Shown here: positions 1 through 7,318 of the stretch, piece after piece
How positions within the stretch are numbered: position 1 is the first letter of the stretch
Layout of the letters: the number at the start of each line of letters is the position of its first letter
DNA from: Rhodothermaceae bacterium
Lineage (GTDB): Bacteria > Bacteroidota > Rhodothermia > Rhodothermales > Rubricoccaceae
Assembly: GCA_013003465.1 (NCBI GenBank)
Contig: JABDIZ010000047.1
Location: 1-13,319 of the forward strand
Direction: 5' to 3'
Length of the DNA: 13,319 nucleotides
The notes under the pieces: model-generated
The model's input: only the letters and a program-made list of their open reading frames with translations
What the model was told of the DNA's origin: nothing
Databases searched by the model: none
Program-made: the position numbers and the translations under genes

Positions 1-54
1 GCGTCAAGCCGTCTCAAATGGGGGACGGGTGATGTCGGCGGGCCTACGTCGAAA

Positions 55-89
55 ACCGGGCCAAGTGCCCGGTGCTGCCAGAAGGGCAG
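55..89. terminator. Tandem hairpins upstream of the mtfA-like gene
   Basis: Bases 55-73 form a perfect 7-bp stem, ACCGGGC / GCCCGGT, around the 5-nt loop CAAGT. One base further on, 75-89 form a second perfect stem, CTGCC / GGCAG, again with a 5-nt loop. Read leftward, the first stem is followed directly by TTTTC, as in an intrinsic terminator. Read rightward there is no U-tract. The pair could end a rightward gene lying mostly outside the window (a stop codon in one frame sits at 30-32) or stop leftward transcription. No convincing gene is seen in 1-167. The structure is seen; the terminator role is inferred. Confidence 0.4.
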
Positions 90-167
90 AGGCGCGCGGC
101 GCCGGGCCGTGCGATGGATCGGACGCGGCGTTCGGGAGTATCGGCAGCCGTCGCCCGCTTTCGCCCT

Positions 168-1103
168 ATGCGCCTCCTTCGCCCTTCAGATCTGACCTTT
201 TCGTTCGTACTCGCAGGGCTCGTCGGCCTGGTGGCGGCGGTACTGCTCGGGCGCTTCGGCCTGAGCCCGTGGTGGGCGTTCGTCGGGGGGCTGTTCCTCG
301 TGGGCCTCGGGGCGCGCCGGTCCCTCCGGCGCTGGCGCGCGGTGCGTCGGACGTTCCCAGAGCCCTGGCGCGACTGGGTTCGCGTGCACGTCCCGCTCTA
401 CCGCCGCCTCGACGCATCCGCCCGGAGACGATTTGAGCGCGATACGCAGATCGTGCTGGCCGATCAGCGCTTCGAGGCACTGGAAGGCATCGAGATCACC
501 GACGAGCTACGGCTTTCCGTGGCCGCAGGCGCCGCCCTGATGCTCCACGGCCGTCCCGATTGGGATCTGCCACGCGGGCATACCATCCTGTTCTATCCCG
601 GCACCTTCGACGACGACTACGACCTGGACGAGGTGGCGACCTACGACGGCATGGTGCATCCGCAGGGCCCGGTTGTACTCTCGGTTCCTGCCGTCAAAGC
701 GGGATGGGCGCGCGCCGATGGCTACAACGTCGTTCTCCACGAACTGGCCCACCTCTTCGACTTCGAGGCCACGGGCGCCGACGGCATCCCCTCGCTGATG
801 GACTCGTCCTCCATCAAGGCGTGGCAGACGCTCGTCCGCGAGGAGATGCGCAAGGTCAAGCTCGGCCGGTCGGTGCTGCGCCGCTACGCGTCGACGAATC
901 CAGCCGAACTCTTCGCCGTGTCCGTGGAGCAGTTTTTCGAGCGGCCCGTCCGCCTCCAGCGCCACCACCCCGACCTCTTCGACGCCCTCGTTGCCCTGTT
1001 CAACCTGGATCCGCGCCCGCCCGAGGGTGAGGAAGACGAACCGATGGCCGAAGACCGTCCCAGCCTCATGGCTCGGCGCTGGAGCGCATCGGACGACGCG
1101 TAG
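168..1103 (+). CDS. mtfA: Membrane-anchored MtfA-type zinc peptidase (M90 family)
   Basis: Predicted zinc metallopeptidase of 311 residues. The zinc-binding HELAH motif is at residues 191-195, followed by FDFEATG. The likely third ligand is Glu247 in 'NPAELFAVSVEQFF', the pattern of the MtfA/M90 family. The preceding region ('FPEPWRDWVRVHVPLYRRL', then 'ITDELRLSVAAGAALML') also matches the family. The N-terminus carries two hydrophobic segments, about 9-28 and 32-49, followed by basic residues, so the catalytic domain is probably cytosolic and membrane-tethered. E. coli MtfA is soluble, about 265 residues, and is linked to the glucose regulator Mlc; that role is not transferable from sequence alone. 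ATG 168 is chosen. In-frame ATG 114 is possible, while GTG 72 lies inside a hairpin arm. The ybjQ-like gene follows after 33 nt in the same direction. Confidence 0.85.
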   Translation: MRLLRPSDLTFSFVLAGLVGLVAAVLLGRFGLSPWWAFVGGLFLVGLGARRSLRRWRAVRRTFPEPWRDWVRVHVPLYRRLDASARRRFERDTQIVLADQRFEALEGIEITDELRLSVAAGAALMLHGRPDWDLPRGHTILFYPGTFDDDYDLDEVATYDGMVHPQGPVVLSVPAVKAGWARADGYNVVLHELAHLFDFEATGADGIPSLMDSSSIKAWQTLVREEMRKVKLGRSVLRRYASTNPAELFAVSVEQFFERPVRLQRHHPDLFDALVALFNLDPRPPEGEEDEPMAEDRPSLMARRWSASDDA

Positions 1104-1136
1104 TTTCTCCCATCTTACCAGACCGACCCTTTCCGC

Positions 1137-1469
1137 ATGTCCATCACCTTCATCCCCGTCACCTCCGCCGATCACATCCCCGGCGAGACGATCATCGACC
1201 ACATCGACGTGGTTTACGGCAATACCGTCCGAGCCAAGCACATCGGCCGCGACATCATGGCCGGGCTGAAAACAGTCGTCGGTGGCGAGATCCGCGGCTA
1301 CACGGAGATGCTGAGGGAAGCCCGTGACGAAGCGCTGGATCGCATGAAAGAGGACGCCATTGATCTTGGTGCCGATGCCGTGATCAACGTCCGCTTTACG
1401 ACCAGCATGGTGATGCAGGGCATGGCCGAGATGCTGGCGTACGGCACGGCGGTGAGGCTTCAGGAGTAG
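1137..1469 (+). CDS. YbjQ/UPF0145 family protein
   Basis: A 110-residue protein, close to the roughly 107 residues of E. coli YbjQ. It shows the family's landmarks: an N-terminal strand pair containing 'IDVVYGNTVRAKHIGRD', a central 'GGEIRGYTEMLREARDEALDRM' helix region, 'GADAVINVRF', and a C-terminal 'AYGTAVRL'. The fold is a small pentamer-forming domain of unknown physiological function, sometimes labelled heavy-metal-binding on weak grounds; I see no cysteine or histidine cluster supporting metal binding here. It probably shares a transcript with the upstream MtfA-like gene (33-nt gap). The 12 bases before the ATG are almost all pyrimidines and there is no Shine-Dalgarno sequence. Confidence 0.85.
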   Translation: MSITFIPVTSADHIPGETIIDHIDVVYGNTVRAKHIGRDIMAGLKTVVGGEIRGYTEMLREARDEALDRMKEDAIDLGADAVINVRFTTSMVMQGMAEMLAYGTAVRLQE

Positions 1470-1523
1470 GAACTGCTGGGGTGTGAGTCTCCTCCAAGTC
1501 GTCCGCGAATGAGGATACAGGGA

Positions 1524-1566
1524 TGGCTGCTACCCCTTGGGCCTCATGGTTCGGAGGTGGCAGCCA
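1524..1566. terminator. Long stem-loop between convergent ybjQ-like and plsC genes
   Basis: Bases 1524-1534 (TGGCTGCTACC) pair with 1556-1566 (GGTGGCAGCCA) as an 11-bp stem with one G-U wobble and a 21-nt loop. The right arm lies in the last codons of the leftward acyltransferase gene and the left arm in the gap. Its place between two convergent genes suggests a bidirectional terminator. Neither side has a clear U-tract, so the role is inferred. Confidence 0.4.
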
Positions 1567-2386
1567 CCGGATGAAGCGTAGTGGGGTCTGCTGCTAGAAC
1601 GGCGTTGAAGTGTGCCTCCGTGGCTGAAGCAAGAGCTGCGATGTTGTCGTCTGGCGCAGGCTGAATCGGAGCCAGTGGGGTAAGGGTCGCTGTGAATGTC
1701 GCCGTGCGGGCGGCGAGGCGCCAGACGGCTTTCGGGATCCATTCGCCCTTGACCCACGCCGCGGTATCGAGCGGTTCGAACTGGAGCACGACGGGCAGAA
1801 TCGGCACGCCCGCTTCGGCGGCGATCTCGAACGCGCCGTGCCGAAAAGGGAGGACCAGATAGCCTGGACCGATCTGCCCCTCGGGTGCGATGGTGATCGG
1901 CGGAGTCGCCCGCGTGCGGAGCTTGCGGACGACGGCCTCCCGCGAGGCCGAGCGGCTTTCATCGTTCCCCCGGTTCACGAACACCGTCCCGATGCTCTGC
2001 GCGATCCACCCGATGAACGGCAGCGCGCGAACGCCTGCCGTGCTCAGAAACCGCGTCGGCGCGACGGCTTCGATGATCAGCGGATCGAGGTAGGAGAGGT
2101 GGTTGATGAAAACGAGGCCGCGATGCTGCCGCAACGCTTCGGGGTCGGTGCAGCGGAGGCGAATGCCGAACAGCACCACGAACAGGCGACACAGCCCCAC
2201 CACGATCCAGAGTGACAGCCGCGCGCCCCGAATGCGCACCGGGACGAGGGCGGTCAGCAACACGGCCACCGCGCCGACGATCACCACCGAAGTCGCCACC
2301 GCAAACCGCAGCACCCCAAGCAGGATACCGAGCACGCTCGGCTCATGGACCGGCGCCAGACGAACGTAGTCGATGCGCTCGGCCAT
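1544..2386 (-). CDS. PlsC-type 1-acyl-glycerol-3-phosphate acyltransferase
   Basis: A 280-residue membrane acyltransferase. PlsC-family motifs appear in order: block I NHLSYLD at 95-101 (the catalytic H-x4-D), block II 'GTVFVNRG' at 133-140, block III APEGQIG at 167-173 (a variant of the usual FPEGTRS), and block IV GVPILPV at 193-199. Hydrophobic stretches near 20-47 and 58-75 anchor it in the inner membrane. The family transfers an acyl chain to lysophosphatidic acid or a related lysolipid; the exact acceptor cannot be read here, so I give no symbol. Its ATG follows the stop of the upstream YiaA-like gene by a single base (TGA-C-ATG), so the two are translationally adjacent and almost certainly one operon, probably under the divergent TetR regulator. 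It may be a second, conditional acyltransferase rather than the housekeeping one. Confidence 0.88.
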   Translation of the reverse strand: MAERIDYVRLAPVHEPSVLGILLGVLRFAVATSVVIVGAVAVLLTALVPVRIRGARLSLWIVVGLCRLFVVLFGIRLRCTDPEALRQHRGLVFINHLSYLDPLIIEAVAPTRFLSTAGVRALPFIGWIAQSIGTVFVNRGNDESRSASREAVVRKLRTRATPPITIAPEGQIGPGYLVLPFRHGAFEIAAEAGVPILPVVLQFEPLDTAAWVKGEWIPKAVWRLAARTATFTATLTPLAPIQPAPDDNIAALASATEAHFNAVLAADPTTLHPVAATSEP

Positions 2387-2387
2387 G

Positions 2388-2669
2388 TCAGACGGTCTCG
2401 CGCTGGTGCTGCTGGAGAATGCGCGTCGTTTCAGCCTCGCTCAGCTTGTTGAGCAGTTTTTGGGCCTCGTGCTCGTCGCGGAGCGTCTTGGCGAGTGTGA
2501 GCGTGGAGCCGGTCAGGAACAGCGTGCCCATCACGAGATAGCCCTTGATCCAGAGATCAGCGGGAAGGTAGGCGATGCCGGTGAGCATGGCGCCGAGGGC
2601 CACGGCGAAGGAGAGCGAGACGAAGGTGCGCCACGGGGCGGAGTCGCGCTGGATGCTGGGTTCAGGCAT
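2388..2669 (-). CDS. YiaA/YiaB-type two-helix inner-membrane protein
   Basis: A 93-residue protein with two predicted membrane helices, about 13-34 and 42-60. They are joined by 'LPADLWIKGYLVMG' and followed by the family signature 'STLTLAKTLRDEHE' and a charged amphipathic tail. This matches the YiaAB two-helix domain, whose biochemical role is unknown. An open frame continues upstream to a GTG at 2726, but that start would run through the inverted repeat at 2694-2717, and the family N-terminus fits ATG 2669. The acyltransferase gene starts one base after this stop. A TTGACA-like hexamer lies at 2698-2693 on this strand, inside one arm of the repeat, so transcription is likely repressible from that site. 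Confidence 0.8.
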   Translation of the reverse strand: MPEPSIQRDSAPWRTFVSLSFAVALGAMLTGIAYLPADLWIKGYLVMGTLFLTGSTLTLAKTLRDEHEAQKLLNKLSEAETTRILQQHQRETV

Positions 2670-2692
2670 GGTTTTGAAGGTTAAGTAGACAA

Positions 2693-2717
2693 TGTCAACA
2701 TTGGCTTCTATGTTGAC
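2693..2717. promoter_or_regulatory. Candidate TetR operator in the divergent spacer
   Basis: GTCAACAT (2694-2701) and ATGTTGAC (2710-2717) form a perfect 8-bp inverted repeat with an 8-nt spacer, 24 bp in all. It lies between the divergent yiaA-like and tetR genes. The left arm overlaps TTGACA read leftward (2698-2693), a plausible -35 element for the yiaA-like/plsC operon; no good -10 is visible at the right distance. Size, symmetry and position fit an operator for the adjacent TetR-family protein, which would repress the operon and possibly itself. Confidence 0.6.
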
Positions 2718-2746
2718 GCTGTTCACGTTGTTCCCGACCTTGCGTC

Positions 2747-3340
2747 ATGCCGAAGAAGACTGCCTACCACCACGGGGCCCTCAAATCCGCGCTGCTTAAC
2801 GAGGCTGCCACACTCATCCGCGCCCAGGGCACCGAGGCGGTCACTATGCGCGAGTTGGCAACGCGGCTCGGCGTGTCGCGTACGGCCGCGTATCGCCATT
2901 TCGAGAACAAAGAAGCACTGCTTGTCGCTGTGGCCGCGGAGGGATTCGAGCGGCTCGCTATGGCCCTGCACGCAGCAGGCGAAGGGCAGACCGGCCGCGA
3001 CCGTGTGGAGGCGATGGGGCAGGCCTACGTCCGCTTTGCTCTCGCCAATCCAGCCCACTACCGCTTGATGTACGGCCGCGAGGCACTGCGCCGCCGCGAG
3101 ATCCCGGCCCTGCAAGCGGCGGCTGATCAGGCCTACGACGAACTCGTCGCCTTGATCGAAGCCGAGCAGCACTCCGGCTTGCTTCGCGCGGGTGACGCGC
3201 GGCAACTCGTCTACGTCGCCTGGGCACTCGTGCATGGTCTCGCCCTGCTCCTCGTGGACGGCCAGATGGAAGAGCCCGATGACACAGACGCGCTTGCCGC
3301 TCTCGCCATCCGTACCCTCCTCGATGGGTTGGCTGCGTGA
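2747..3340 (+). CDS. TetR/AcrR family transcriptional regulator
   Basis: A 197-residue regulator with an N-terminal TetR DNA-binding domain. The helix-turn-helix covers roughly 32-52 ('VTMRELATRLGVSRTAAYRH' then 'FENKEALL'). The C-terminal ligand and dimerisation domain contains 'WALVHGLALLLVDG' at 159-172, typical of the WHG-type TetR C-terminal domain. Such proteins usually repress a neighbouring divergent gene and release DNA on binding a small hydrophobic ligand. The neighbour here is the yiaA-like/plsC operon, across a 77-bp gap holding an inverted repeat, so a lipid-related or membrane-active ligand is plausible but unproven. The stop codon is immediately followed, with no gap, by the stop codon of the convergent lptG-like gene. 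Confidence 0.9.
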   Translation: MPKKTAYHHGALKSALLNEAATLIRAQGTEAVTMRELATRLGVSRTAAYRHFENKEALLVAVAAEGFERLAMALHAAGEGQTGRDRVEAMGQAYVRFALANPAHYRLMYGREALRRREIPALQAAADQAYDELVALIEAEQHSGLLRAGDARQLVYVAWALVHGLALLLVDGQMEEPDDTDALAALAIRTLLDGLAA

Positions 3341-4450
3341 CTATTTCGGCGCGCGCCAGATAAGCACGGCCGCCACGACCGCGAACACCACGTGCGGGAG
3401 CCACGAGGCCACGAACGGCGGCACGCTCTCGGCATAGCCGAACGGCTCGATGACCTTCTGGAGTGCGAGGTAGACGAAGGCCACAAACAGGCCGAGCGCC
3501 AGTTGAATCGCCTGTCCGCCTCGGCGGCGGCGTGCGGCCAGCGGCACCCCCACGAGAACGAGAATCAGGTTGGCGAGCGGGTAGGTAAACTTGCCGTAGT
3601 ACTCCACGAGCGGCCGCCCGAGGCGGCTAGCCCCCGCGCGGCGCAACGAGATCACGTAGTCGCGGGCTTCGAGGATGGTAAGGCGCTCGGCATCGCGCTC
3701 GGTGCGGGCGAGGTCGCGCGGACGGATGGCCAGCGTCGTATCGAATGCAGCCAGCGTGTCGCGCTCGGGGAGTCCGTCTGGGGCGAAGCGGTAGCGGATG
3801 GCCTCGTCCAGGGTCCAGGCTTCGAGGGTGTCGTCCCACGTCATCGTAGCGGCGTCCACGCGCTGGACGAGACGCTCTGGGTGGGCGAGGCCATCGGTCG
3901 TGTCGGCGGCGAAGTCGAGGAGGGAGACGCGGAAGGCGCGGTTGAGGCCGGGGTCGAAGAAGCCGACGGCGAGCACGGAGCCGGGTGCCGTCTGCCGGTA
4001 GAGGTCGCTTGTCTCCGCATTCCGCGGTGCCTCGCGGTAGTAGCGGTTCTGAAAGTCGAGCACGACTGCATTGGCCGACGGCACGACGAAGCCGTTGAAG
4101 CCGAGCATCAGAATCGTGACGAGCGCACCCGCCACGGCGAACGGCACGAGAACGCGGTAAAGCGAGACACCTGCCATGGTGAGCGCCGTGAGCTGCATCG
4201 ATTGGCTGAGGCGCGCCGTTGTGTAGATCGCGGCGAGGAAGACGGCCAGCGGGCTCGTCAGCTTAACGATCTCGGGGATGTAATGGAGGTAGTAGGTCCC
4301 GAAGACCTGCCCGAGCGTGGCGCCCCGATCCAGGAAGTCGTCGATGTACTCGACGTAATCGAGCACAACGAAGAAGACGATCAGGAGCGTCAGCAGCAGT
4401 CCGGTCGCGGCGGCGAAGCGGCGGAGGATGTGCCAGTCGAAAGTGGTCAC
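3341..4450 (-). CDS. lptG: LptG-like lipopolysaccharide export permease (YjgP/YjgQ family)
   Basis: A 369-residue permease of the LptB2FG ABC exporter, which extracts LPS from the inner membrane. The layout is classic. Helices near 12-33, 60-80 and 97-120 include the coupling segment '[18 protein letters not shown]'. A periplasmic beta-jellyroll spans roughly 125-295, and three C-terminal helices follow from about 305. The early '[13 protein letters not shown]' segment resembles LptG more than the longer LptF of Bacteroidota; F/G assignment is my inference. The GTG start at 4450 gives the usual family N-terminus ([11 protein letters not shown]). An in-frame ATG at 4579 would add 43 basic residues and overlap the sucC start, so it is rejected. 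No lptB or lptF is in the window. The gene is divergent from sucC across 127 bp and abuts tetR end to end. Confidence 0.85.
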   Translation of the reverse strand: MTTFDWHILRRFAAATGLLLTLLIVFFVVLDYVEYIDDFLDRGATLGQVFGTYYLHYIPEIVKLTSPLAVFLAAIYTTARLSQSMQLTALTMAGVSLYRVLVPFAVAGALVTILMLGFNGFVVPSANAVVLDFQNRYYREAPRNAETSDLYRQTAPGSVLAVGFFDPGLNRAFRVSLLDFAADTTDGLAHPERLVQRVDAATMTWDDTLEAWTLDEAIRYRFAPDGLPERDTLAAFDTTLAIRPRDLARTERDAERLTILEARDYVISLRRAGASRLGRPLVEYYGKFTYPLANLILVLVGVPLAARRRRGGQAIQLALGLFVAFVYLALQKVIEPFGYAESVPPFVASWLPHVVFAVVAAVLIWRAPK

Positions 4451-4577
4451 GGGGGAGGTCCAGGCGATGACCGCGAAGATCGGGCGAGAATACGAACGGC
4501 GCGCGCCAGGATGCGGCCTCCGTGGTAGCTTCCGGTCCCATTCGATCCCCCTTCCCGCACGCACCCGCTCCTCCATC

Positions 4578-5750
4578 ATGAAGGTTCACGAGTATCAGGG
4601 CAAAGAGATTCTGGCACAGCACGGTGTGGCCGTGCAGCGCGGCGTCGTCGCGGAGACAGTCGCGGAGGCCGTGGCTGCGGCCGAGCAGATGGCCGCCGAG
4701 GGCGTCACCCTGTTCGTCGTCAAGGCGCAGATCCATGCCGGCGGGCGCGGCAAGGGCGGCGGCGTGAAGCTCGCCAAGAGCATCGACGAGGTCCGCCAGA
4801 AGGCCGAGGCCATCCTCGGTATGCAACTCGTTACGCCGCAGACCGGCCCGGAAGGGCAACTCGTTCGGAAGGTGCTCATCACCGCCGCCGAAGACATCGC
4901 CCATGAGTACTACGTCGGGGTGACGCTGGACCGCGCACGCGGGCAGAACGTCCTCATGGCGTCCACTGAAGGCGGCGTCGAGATCGAGGAGGTAGCGGCG
5001 GCGACGCCGGAGAAGATCGTCAAGGTGTGGGTCGACCCGGCCATCGGGTTGCGTCCGTTTCAGGCTGTAGAAGTCGCGTCGCGGCTGGGGTTTGAGGGCG
5101 CGGCCTTCAAGCAAGCCGTGAAGTTTGTTCGTGCCCTCTACGCCGCCTACGAGCAGAGCGACGCCACCATTGCCGAGATCAACCCGCTCGTCCTTACCGA
5201 CGACGGCAACGTGATCGCGCTCGACGCCAAGGTCAACCTCGATGACAACGCGCTCTTCCGGCATCCCGACCTCGCCGAGATGCGCGACGAGCACGAAGAG
5301 GACCCGCTCGAAGTGGAGGCGGGCAAGCATTCCCTCAACTACATCAAGCTCGACGGCAACGTCGGCTGCATGGTCAACGGCGCGGGCCTCGCGATGGGGA
5401 CGATGGATCTCATCAAGCTGGCGGGCGGTGAGCCGGCCAACTTTCTCGATGTCGGCGGCACGGCCAACGCGCAGACGGTCGAAGCAGGCTTCCGCATCAT
5501 CCTGTCTGATCCGAACGTGGAAGCGATCCTCGTCAATATCTTCGGCGGCATCGTCCGCTGCGATCGCGTGGCGCGCGGGGTGGTCGAGGCGGCCAACAAC
5601 GTCGAGATCAACGTGCCGCTGATCGTTCGGCTCCAGGGCACCAATGCCGAGGAAGGCATGGAGATCCTGCGGAACAGCGGAGTCGAGTTGGAGTCGGCCA
5701 TTCAGTTGCAGGAAGCCGCCGACAAGGTGACCGCCGCGCTGGGACAGTAG
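4578..5750 (+). CDS. sucC: Succinyl-CoA synthetase (ADP-forming) beta subunit
   Basis: A 390-residue ATP-grasp subunit of the TCA-cycle enzyme that couples succinyl-CoA cleavage to nucleotide phosphorylation; E. coli SucC has 388 residues. It begins with the family N-terminus [12 protein letters not shown]. The nucleotide-binding [13 protein letters not shown] is at about 52-64, and the Mg-binding region is 'AEINPLVL' (Glu200, Asn202) and 'ALDAKVN' (Asp216). The C-terminal CoA-ligase-like half has '[20 protein letters not shown]' at 260-279, 'FGGIVRCD' at 322-329 and 'RLQGTN' at 351-356. An upstream in-frame ATG at 4428 would overlap lptG and is not credible. The alpha subunit gene sucD, often adjacent, is absent; an ABC ATPase gene follows after 24 nt instead. 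Confidence 0.97.
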   Translation: MKVHEYQGKEILAQHGVAVQRGVVAETVAEAVAAAEQMAAEGVTLFVVKAQIHAGGRGKGGGVKLAKSIDEVRQKAEAILGMQLVTPQTGPEGQLVRKVLITAAEDIAHEYYVGVTLDRARGQNVLMASTEGGVEIEEVAAATPEKIVKVWVDPAIGLRPFQAVEVASRLGFEGAAFKQAVKFVRALYAAYEQSDATIAEINPLVLTDDGNVIALDAKVNLDDNALFRHPDLAEMRDEHEEDPLEVEAGKHSLNYIKLDGNVGCMVNGAGLAMGTMDLIKLAGGEPANFLDVGGTANAQTVEAGFRIILSDPNVEAILVNIFGGIVRCDRVARGVVEAANNVEINVPLIVRLQGTNAEEGMEILRNSGVELESAIQLQEAADKVTAALGQ

Positions 5751-5774
5751 GCGGACGACTGAGGGCAGCAGCCC

Positions 5775-6824
5775 ATGGCGATTTCTCCTCCGTCGTCTGA
5801 CATCCCTTCTGCGTCCTCCGAGGGCGTCCGTGTGGCCGCCGTGACGAAGCGCTTCGGCGCGGTCGTGGCCGTCGACCGCGTCTCGCTCGACGTGCCGCCG
5901 GGTGCGTTCGTTTCGCTTCTCGGGCCGAGCGGCTGCGGCAAAACCACCCTGTTGCGCCTCATCGGCGGGTTCGAGACGCCAGACGCCGGGACGATCCACA
6001 TCGGCGAACTGGACGTGACACGTCGCCCGCCGCAGGCGCGGCCCACGGCGATGGTGTTCCAGAGCTACGCGTTGTTTCCGACCATGACGGTCGGGCAAAA
6101 CGTCGGCTACGGGCTCAGCGTGCGTAGGCAGAAGAAGGCGATCATCCGCGAGAACGTGGAAGCGGCGCTTCGGCGTGTAGATCTGGCTGGATTGGAGGAT
6201 CGGCCGGTGGCAGCGCTGTCGGGTGGCCAGCAGCAGCGCGTGGCGCTCGCGCGCGCCCTCGCCGCCGAGCCTGCCGTGTTGCTCTTCGACGAGCCGCTCT
6301 CGAACCTTGACCTCGCCCTGCGCGAGGCCACACGCACGGAACTCAAGGCGCTCCAACGAGAACTGGGCACGACCAGCCTGTACGTCACGCACGATCAGCA
6401 GGAAGCCCTCGCTCTCTCTGATCACATCGCGGTGATGCGTGAAGGCAGAATCGTGGGCGAAGGCACGCCCGAGCAACTCTACCACGAGCCGGAGACGGCC
6501 TACGTCGCGCGATTCCTCGGCGGGGCCAATGTGATCACCGACAAGGATCTGGCTGAACGCTTGGCCGGCGAGCCTCGGCCCGCCGGTTCTGCACTGGCTG
6601 TGCGTCCCGAAGCGCTAGCTGTGCAGGAGCGCGAAGCCAACGGAGCGATCCCGGCTCGCCTTCACAGTCGTCAGTTCCTGGGGACGCAGGCGGAGTGGGC
6701 CGTGGAGGCCGATGGCGTTCGCCTGCGGCTCTGGACAGACCCGATGGCTCCGGTGCCGGAGCGTCTCTTTCTCCGTGCCGCGCGCTGGCGCTGGGTCCAC
6801 GCCGACCAACCTGATGGAACGTAG
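5775..6824 (+). CDS. ABC transporter ATP-binding protein, PotA/FbpC type
   Basis: A 349-residue ATPase of the type that energises ABC importers for polyamines, iron(III), sulfate or sugars. All nucleotide-binding motifs are intact: Walker A GPSGCGKTT at 50-58, Q-loop 'VFQSYALFP' with Gln96, signature LSGGQQQR at 148-155, Walker B 'VLLFDEP' at 168-174, D-loop SNLD at 176-179, and H-loop His206. Residues about 265-345 form a degenerate TOBE-like C-terminal domain, the regulatory and substrate-related module of this class. The first 18 or so residues are an unconserved Ser/Pro-rich extension. No permease or binding protein is adjacent, so the substrate cannot be named. GAGGG at 5761-5765, 9 nt before the ATG, is the only Shine-Dalgarno-like sequence noted in the window. 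Confidence 0.9.
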   Translation: MAISPPSSDIPSASSEGVRVAAVTKRFGAVVAVDRVSLDVPPGAFVSLLGPSGCGKTTLLRLIGGFETPDAGTIHIGELDVTRRPPQARPTAMVFQSYALFPTMTVGQNVGYGLSVRRQKKAIIRENVEAALRRVDLAGLEDRPVAALSGGQQQRVALARALAAEPAVLLFDEPLSNLDLALREATRTELKALQRELGTTSLYVTHDQQEALALSDHIAVMREGRIVGEGTPEQLYHEPETAYVARFLGGANVITDKDLAERLAGEPRPAGSALAVRPEALAVQEREANGAIPARLHSRQFLGTQAEWAVEADGVRLRLWTDPMAPVPERLFLRAARWRWVHADQPDGT

Positions 6825-6859
6825 CGCGTCCGCATTCATTTGTAGCACCCTCTCTCGCT

Positions 6860-7282
6860 ATGCCTCCCATGACCGCTGTACCCGAATCCACCGACATCAC
6901 GCTCCGGGAAGGCCTCGACGGGCTCACGCCCGCCCGGATTGCGACGCTCTACCGCCGCGCACCGCTGCTTCGGCAGACTGACAACGCCGATCAGCTCCAG
7001 CAAGCCTTCGAGGCGACGCAACTCGTGCTCTCGGCCTGGCAGGCGGACCGCCTGATCGGCCTGGCGCGCGTGCTGACCGATGGCGTGCAGGTGGCCTACC
7101 TGTGCGACCTCGCCGTCGAGCCTGATGTGCAGGGGCTCGGTATCGGGAAACAGCTCATCAACGAAGTGATGGCTCGGTGCGAGGGCGCTGAACTCGTCCT
7201 GCGCGATTCGAACCTTTCGACCGGGTTCTACGAACACCTCGGCTTCCAGCCCATCGAGAACGGCTGGGTTCACCAGGCCTGA
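6860..7282 (+). CDS. GNAT family N-acetyltransferase
   Basis: A 140-residue acetyltransferase with one GNAT fold. Motif A, the acetyl-CoA pyrophosphate loop, is 'CDLAVEPDVQGLGIGKQLI' with QGLGIG at 91-96. The C-terminal 'STGFYEHLGFQP' is the conserved motif B region. The acceptor cannot be predicted. Start alternatives are ATG 6860 and ATG 6869; either leaves the fold intact. A -7-like TTCATTTG sits at 6835-6842, but no good TTG lies upstream of it, so a private promoter is only possible. The gene follows the ABC ATPase by 35 nt and precedes the DoxX gene by 36 nt, all on the same strand. Confidence 0.87.
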   Translation: MPPMTAVPESTDITLREGLDGLTPARIATLYRRAPLLRQTDNADQLQQAFEATQLVLSAWQADRLIGLARVLTDGVQVAYLCDLAVEPDVQGLGIGKQLINEVMARCEGAELVLRDSNLSTGFYEHLGFQPIENGWVHQA

Positions 7283-7318
7283 GCCTGCCGCGCCCCCAGA
7301 TTTCCACCACACCCTTCC

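Noticed and set aside
1..32. Possible C-terminus of an upstream plus-strand gene ending at TGA 30-32
   Set aside because: Only nine codons are visible, with no recognisable protein; it cannot be distinguished from chance.
507..1241. A 244-codon minus-strand open frame across the mtfA-like and ybjQ-like genes
   Set aside because: It runs antisense through two recognisable genes and shows no domain of its own.
4498..4507. Ten-base palindrome GGCGCGCGCC in the lptG-sucC spacer
   Set aside because: A GC-only palindrome of this size is expected often by chance in such GC-rich DNA, and nothing else marks it as an operator.
3392..4528. A 378-codon open frame on the plus strand opposite lptG
   Set aside because: It is antisense to the permease; the translation is highly charged, with no recognisable domain.
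4263..6485. A 740-codon open frame on the minus strand opposite sucC and the ABC ATPase gene
   Set aside because: It lies antisense to two clear genes with intact family motifs; its translation is low-complexity and rich in Arg, His and Leu, with no domain. Long antisense frames are expected from high-GC codon bias.
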